DNA from: Nemertoderma westbladi
Lineage: Eukaryota > Xenacoelomorpha > Nemertodermatida > Nemertodermatidae
Direction of reading: 5' to 3'
Assembly (NCBI GenBank): GCA_032718475.1
Contig: JAUCBJ010001055.1
Location: 1 to 55,118 of the forward strand
DNA: 55,118 nucleotides
Below are positions 51,990-55,118 of the stretch, one piece after another. The notes under the pieces were generated by a model that saw only the letters and a program-made list of their open reading frames with translations, was not told the DNA's origin and did no database searches. Every line of letters begins with the position of its first letter. Position 1 is the stretch's first letter. Made by a program: the position numbers and the translations under genes.

Positions 51990-52760
51990 TCATATAAATT
52001 GATTTAGAAATTTCAAACTTGTTTTTTTCGGTGGGTGCCAAATTTTGGTTCCAGCACCAAATTTTGAAATATGTCAATTTTGTAAATTGATTGTTTGAAA
52101 CTTGTTTTTTACGCAATTTGGGTTTTTTGGGGTTCTGGATTTGATGAAATATATACGAGTTGCACCAAGCGTATCAAACTTGTATTTTTCGGTGCTGTGT
52201 GCAAATTTTGGTGCTAGCACGAAATTTTGAAAATCCATTCAATAGATAAAATTGCTTGTGACAATTTATTTTTTGCGTTTTAGAGGTTTATGGCTGTTCT
52301 GAATTCAATGGAATATATAATTATCGAACTAGACATCTCAAACTTGATTTTTCGGATGTGGGTGCAAAATGTGGTGCTAGCACCAAATTTTGAAAACCAT
52401 CAAATATATCAATTGATTGTGTCACCTTGTTTCTTGCGTTATACGGGTTTGTGATGGTTCTGAATTCAATGGAATCAGTAAAAATTTCATAAGAGTTCTG
52501 AAACTTGTATTTTTCGCCGGTGGGTGAAAATTGTTGTGCCAGCACCAAATTTTGGAAAATATGCAAATTGATCAGTAGATAGTATCACCTTGTTTCTTGC
52601 GTTATACGGGTTTATGAGGGTCCTGAATCCGATGGAATCAATAAAAACAGCACTGGACATCGCAAACTTGTACATTTTGGTGATGGGTACGAAATTTGGT
52701 GCTAGCACCAAAATTTGCCAAATTACGCCGAAAAATACAAGTAGCAATGATCTGGCATAT
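51990..52760. repeat. 163-bp satellite-like repeats, each with a palindrome
   Basis: Five diverged units of about 161-165 bp. Each starts near AACTTGTTTTTTTCGG and then holds a palindrome of the form TTTGGTGCTAGCACCAAA, centred near 52,053, 52,215, 52,380, 52,541 and 52,704. The last copy is perfect; others have one to three mismatches. A sixth, partial unit may lie near 53,040. Confidence 0.85.
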
Positions 52761-53174
52761 TATAAATATATTCCATTAGAATCAGCGCCCTCGAAAACCT
52801 GAAAATGTGAATTCATAGCATCGTATAAGTGAATTAAAAATGTTGTGTTCTAACTGAAAAGTGCTGGTTACTTGTTTTTTTTCATTTTTTTTCCTACGCA
52901 GAGAGGACTAAACAGCCATTTATAGTAATCATATCATTTTTAAATATTTTCCAATGTATTTTGCACCCCAGAAAACCTGTATTGAAAAATAATTAGCCGA
53001 AAATGTAACTTTCAAATTTTGTGAAAATTGTGCACTACTTGTAATTTTGGTGCTGCAATATAACCACCCCAGTACATTTTTTCGAAAATTTTTTTTTTTG
53101 GTCGGATCCAGACAAGTGATACCTACGTACAAACAAAAAATCAGACGTTTTCGTAAATATTTGTAGATATTAGA

Positions 53175-53212
53175 GGGGGGGGGGGGGGGGGGACCCCCCC
53201 CCCCCCCCCCCC
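53175..53212. repeat. Poly(G)18 then poly(C)19, separated by one A
   Basis: Eighteen G, one A, nineteen C. The two homopolymers can pair with each other, forming an extreme GC hairpin at the right end of the piggyBac-like element. Confidence 0.9.
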
Positions 53213-53259
53213 GGTTTTTGTACAACATTTTATAGCCCGGTACTAATAGGGAGGGTTAA

Positions 53260-53969
53260 GATACATTCATTTAGAAAAACTAGTATAAGATAAACAACAC
53301 ATTCTCTGATAATAATCAACTAAAACTAATTACTAAAACTAATTACTAAAAAAACAAATTTTATAACTTTTTACTTGATGAACTTTTTACATATGAAGGG
53401 AACGAACGGAAACGTTTCTCTGAAGAAAATTATATATACCCAGTATTCTGTATAAATTATATTCTTAAAGAAACGGTTCCATTCGTTCCCGATGTATGAA
53501 AAAAGTTCGTCCCTTTGAATTAGTCTCGATTTTTGGTTTTGAATCTCTCGGTTCTTTACCTTTCTTTTATAGTTCAAGCGTTTGGAAAATGAGTACCGGT
53601 ATATATTATTGATTATTATTATTTATTATTTCAACATACAAATTAATGTAATTGTTGCACTTTACCGGTAGACACCCTGTAATATAAATTAATCAATCAG
53701 TACACCAGCTGAACTATTATAAATAACAATTTCTTAGAAGGTAGGACAGAATAGCGAAATTATCCTATCTATAATCTGAGTTACACCGTATAAGGAAACA
53801 ATATTCTATTTATCATTAATAGTCGTGTTCGTATACTTCAAAGTATAATAGATACATTATATTTCTACTTAGCGCCGTGACCCCAATGCATAAATCAACA
53901 ATGAAAATGAAACACACAAAAATTTAAGTTAATAGATGAAATATTAATATTGTTAGAAAATAGAAATAA
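53260..53969. other. No gene seen
   Basis: AT-rich non-coding DNA. The minus-strand 68-codon frame at 53,371-53,577 has no family features. The right end is probably the 3' untranslated region of the following LINE. Confidence 0.3.
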
Positions 53970-55118
53970 TTATTTGTTAGTTTCATTTCTGATTTTCATC
54001 GCCTTATAAATGAACAGGCTCAGATTTACAAGGGCTGATTTGGAGTTCGTTGACAACAATTGGCGGTAATTTTGTTTCGTTGGGTCTCGCCAAAAAGTTT
54101 CGGGTATTAATTGCAATCGTAGTTCCGCATAAGCTGGGCAGATCAGGATGAAATGCATTTCGTCCTCTATTGCATTTAGTGTGCAAAAAACACATAATCT
54201 TTCCAATGGGTTTTCTTTCCGCCATCTGCCTTCTTCCACACGTAAATTATGTGAAGAACAACGTAGGCGTGCCAAGGCTACTTTCAGTTTGGGGTGGTCA
54301 GTCAAAATGTTTAAGTAACCCTCAACTCGAAAGTTATATTTTATATATAGGGCTCCCTTAGAAGACGCTTCGCAATCAGCCCACCATCCCTGGATGAACT
54401 GATCATGAAGCCTCCTCTTGGCGCTGGCAAGGAAGGTTTTTTCATTGTGTACATTTTGTTCCGTCCAAAAAGAGCTCAATCCAATATTGTTGATTAAGTT
54501 ACGTATTTGTACTACCCAGTTTGTCGCACCCCTTTTACTCGATGTTTGCGTATGCATGTCCTTAAGCAGTGTGTAATATATCTGTTTTGTCAGGCGTTTC
54601 TCAGGGAGCTTCAGAATCCTCACCCAAAATTTTAACATAGTCCTGCCACTTGTCTAATGCAGTCAACTACCTCCTCTGTTGCATTATCAATATCAGCCGG
54701 AGTGTTAAGTCCTGTGCATAGTTTGTCGGCGATATTGTCTAATTTAGTTTGTACCACTTCTGAAATTAGCTCTTTTTTAAACTTATCACTGAATTTTTTC
54801 CTTCCATTTAAACCTACTATTTTGTTCCCCGCATTTCATTGTTTTATCGATATTACTATCCACTTGCGTTTCAATTTCTACTGGCCAAGAAAATTCGGCA
54901 GTGACAATAACGTGAGGACTAAACAAATTTGGGTCCCCAACATAAAAATTTGAGCAGTGAGATAATAGACCGCATCCAGCTAGGATGATATAGTCTATGG
55001 TCGAAGCCCTAGTTCTCCTTTCACCAGGTGCTAAAAATGTAAACTTTCCTACGCCATCATCGCGCCCAGCCCTTCCATTCAATATTCTGACCCTGGCATT
55101 TTTACACAAATTTAGAAG
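53970..55118 (-). pseudogene. LINE lacking its reverse transcriptase (endonuclease end plus C-terminus)
   Basis: Minus strand. From the right edge, an endonuclease end reads NARVRILNGRAGRDDGVGKF and STIDYIILAG, with the N-terminus outside the window. After about 50 codons of linker the sequence jumps to the LINE C-terminal domain: LKFWVRILKLPEKRLTKQIY, RCSSHNLRVEEGRWRKENPL and a zinc-knuckle-like CVFCTLNAIEDEMHFILIC. The RT domain, normally several hundred residues, is absent, so an internal deletion removed it. The 222-codon C-terminal frame itself is intact. The same C-terminal architecture is widespread in aquatic-animal LINEs. Confidence 0.75.

Larger units (their letters stand above)
51666..53255. 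mobile_element. piggyBac-like non-autonomous element with TTAA target duplications
   Basis: Left junction TTAA|CCCTATTAAACCCGGG (TTAA at 51,662-51,665). Right junction ACTAATAGGGAGGG|TTAA (TTAA at 53,256-53,259). TTAA duplications with CCCT/AGGG ends are the mark of piggyBac-family elements. The inverted ends match over about 15 bp with small gaps. The element is 1590 bp, has no transposase, and is filled with 163-bp tandem repeats and poly(G)/poly(C) tracts at both ends (51,679-51,702 and 53,175-53,212). Confidence 0.55.

Overview
The window looks like nuclear DNA of an animal, probably an invertebrate. It is AT-rich by eye and crowded with metazoan-type mobile elements: a Maverick/Polinton, RTE and CR1/Jockey-like LINEs, and hAT, Harbinger, Mutator-like and piggyBac-like DNA transposons. 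It also holds intron-split exons of a seven-transmembrane receptor with consensus splice sites. I cannot name the species. No rRNA gene, complete tRNA gene or CRISPR array is visible.

Bases 1 to about 11,900 belong to one Maverick/Polinton (adintovirus-like) element, read almost entirely on the minus strand. In transcription order it carries a protein-primed family B DNA polymerase with zinc fingers, a two-repeat protein resembling the TATA-binding-protein fold, a 1.4-kb non-coding gap filled with 200-bp repeats that carry tRNA B-box-like motifs, an A32/FtsK-type packaging ATPase, a basic protein with a Gly/Leu-rich tail, a 65-aa protein, a chromodomain integrase, two paralogous candidate structural proteins, and a small basic protein cut by the left edge. 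The main catalytic motifs of polymerase, ATPase and integrase are readable and uninterrupted. Major capsid protein, maturation protease and the left terminal repeat are not in view and would lie beyond base 1. Upstream of the polymerase are three decayed copies of a small gene. A perfect 119-bp inverted repeat lies at 12,844-13,123.

From 13 to 31 kb the window is mostly dead LINEs and their debris: a convergent pair of RT fragments (13.2-14.2 kb), a nearly full-length LINE with broken frames (15.5-18.6 kb), a LINE tail split by a 1.3-kb insertion of 315-bp repeats bearing CTCF-like motifs (19.0-20.8 kb), a Mutator-like transposase piece (21.3 kb), two RTE copies (22.6-24.4 and 28.8-29.7 kb), and a Harbinger-type MITE with TAA target duplications set in another LINE fragment (30.7-31.7 kb).

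From 33 to 38 kb four exons of a rhodopsin-like receptor (minus strand) span TM1 to about TM6. A 1.0-kb hAT element with a perfect 8-bp target duplication sits in one intron. From 40.9 to 44.2 kb lies an uninterrupted 3-kb RTE retrotransposon flanked by identical 97-bp direct repeats, a sign of recent insertion. Beyond it are an RTE remnant (45 kb), a Harbinger transposase pseudogene (46 kb), a LINE whose RT core was tandemly triplicated (47.9-51 kb), a 23-bp-type minisatellite (51.1 kb), a piggyBac-like non-autonomous element filled with 163-bp palindrome-bearing repeats (51.7-53.3 kb), and a LINE lacking its RT (54-55.1 kb). Short in-place tandem duplications and 16-24-base poly(G/C) tracts recur across the window.
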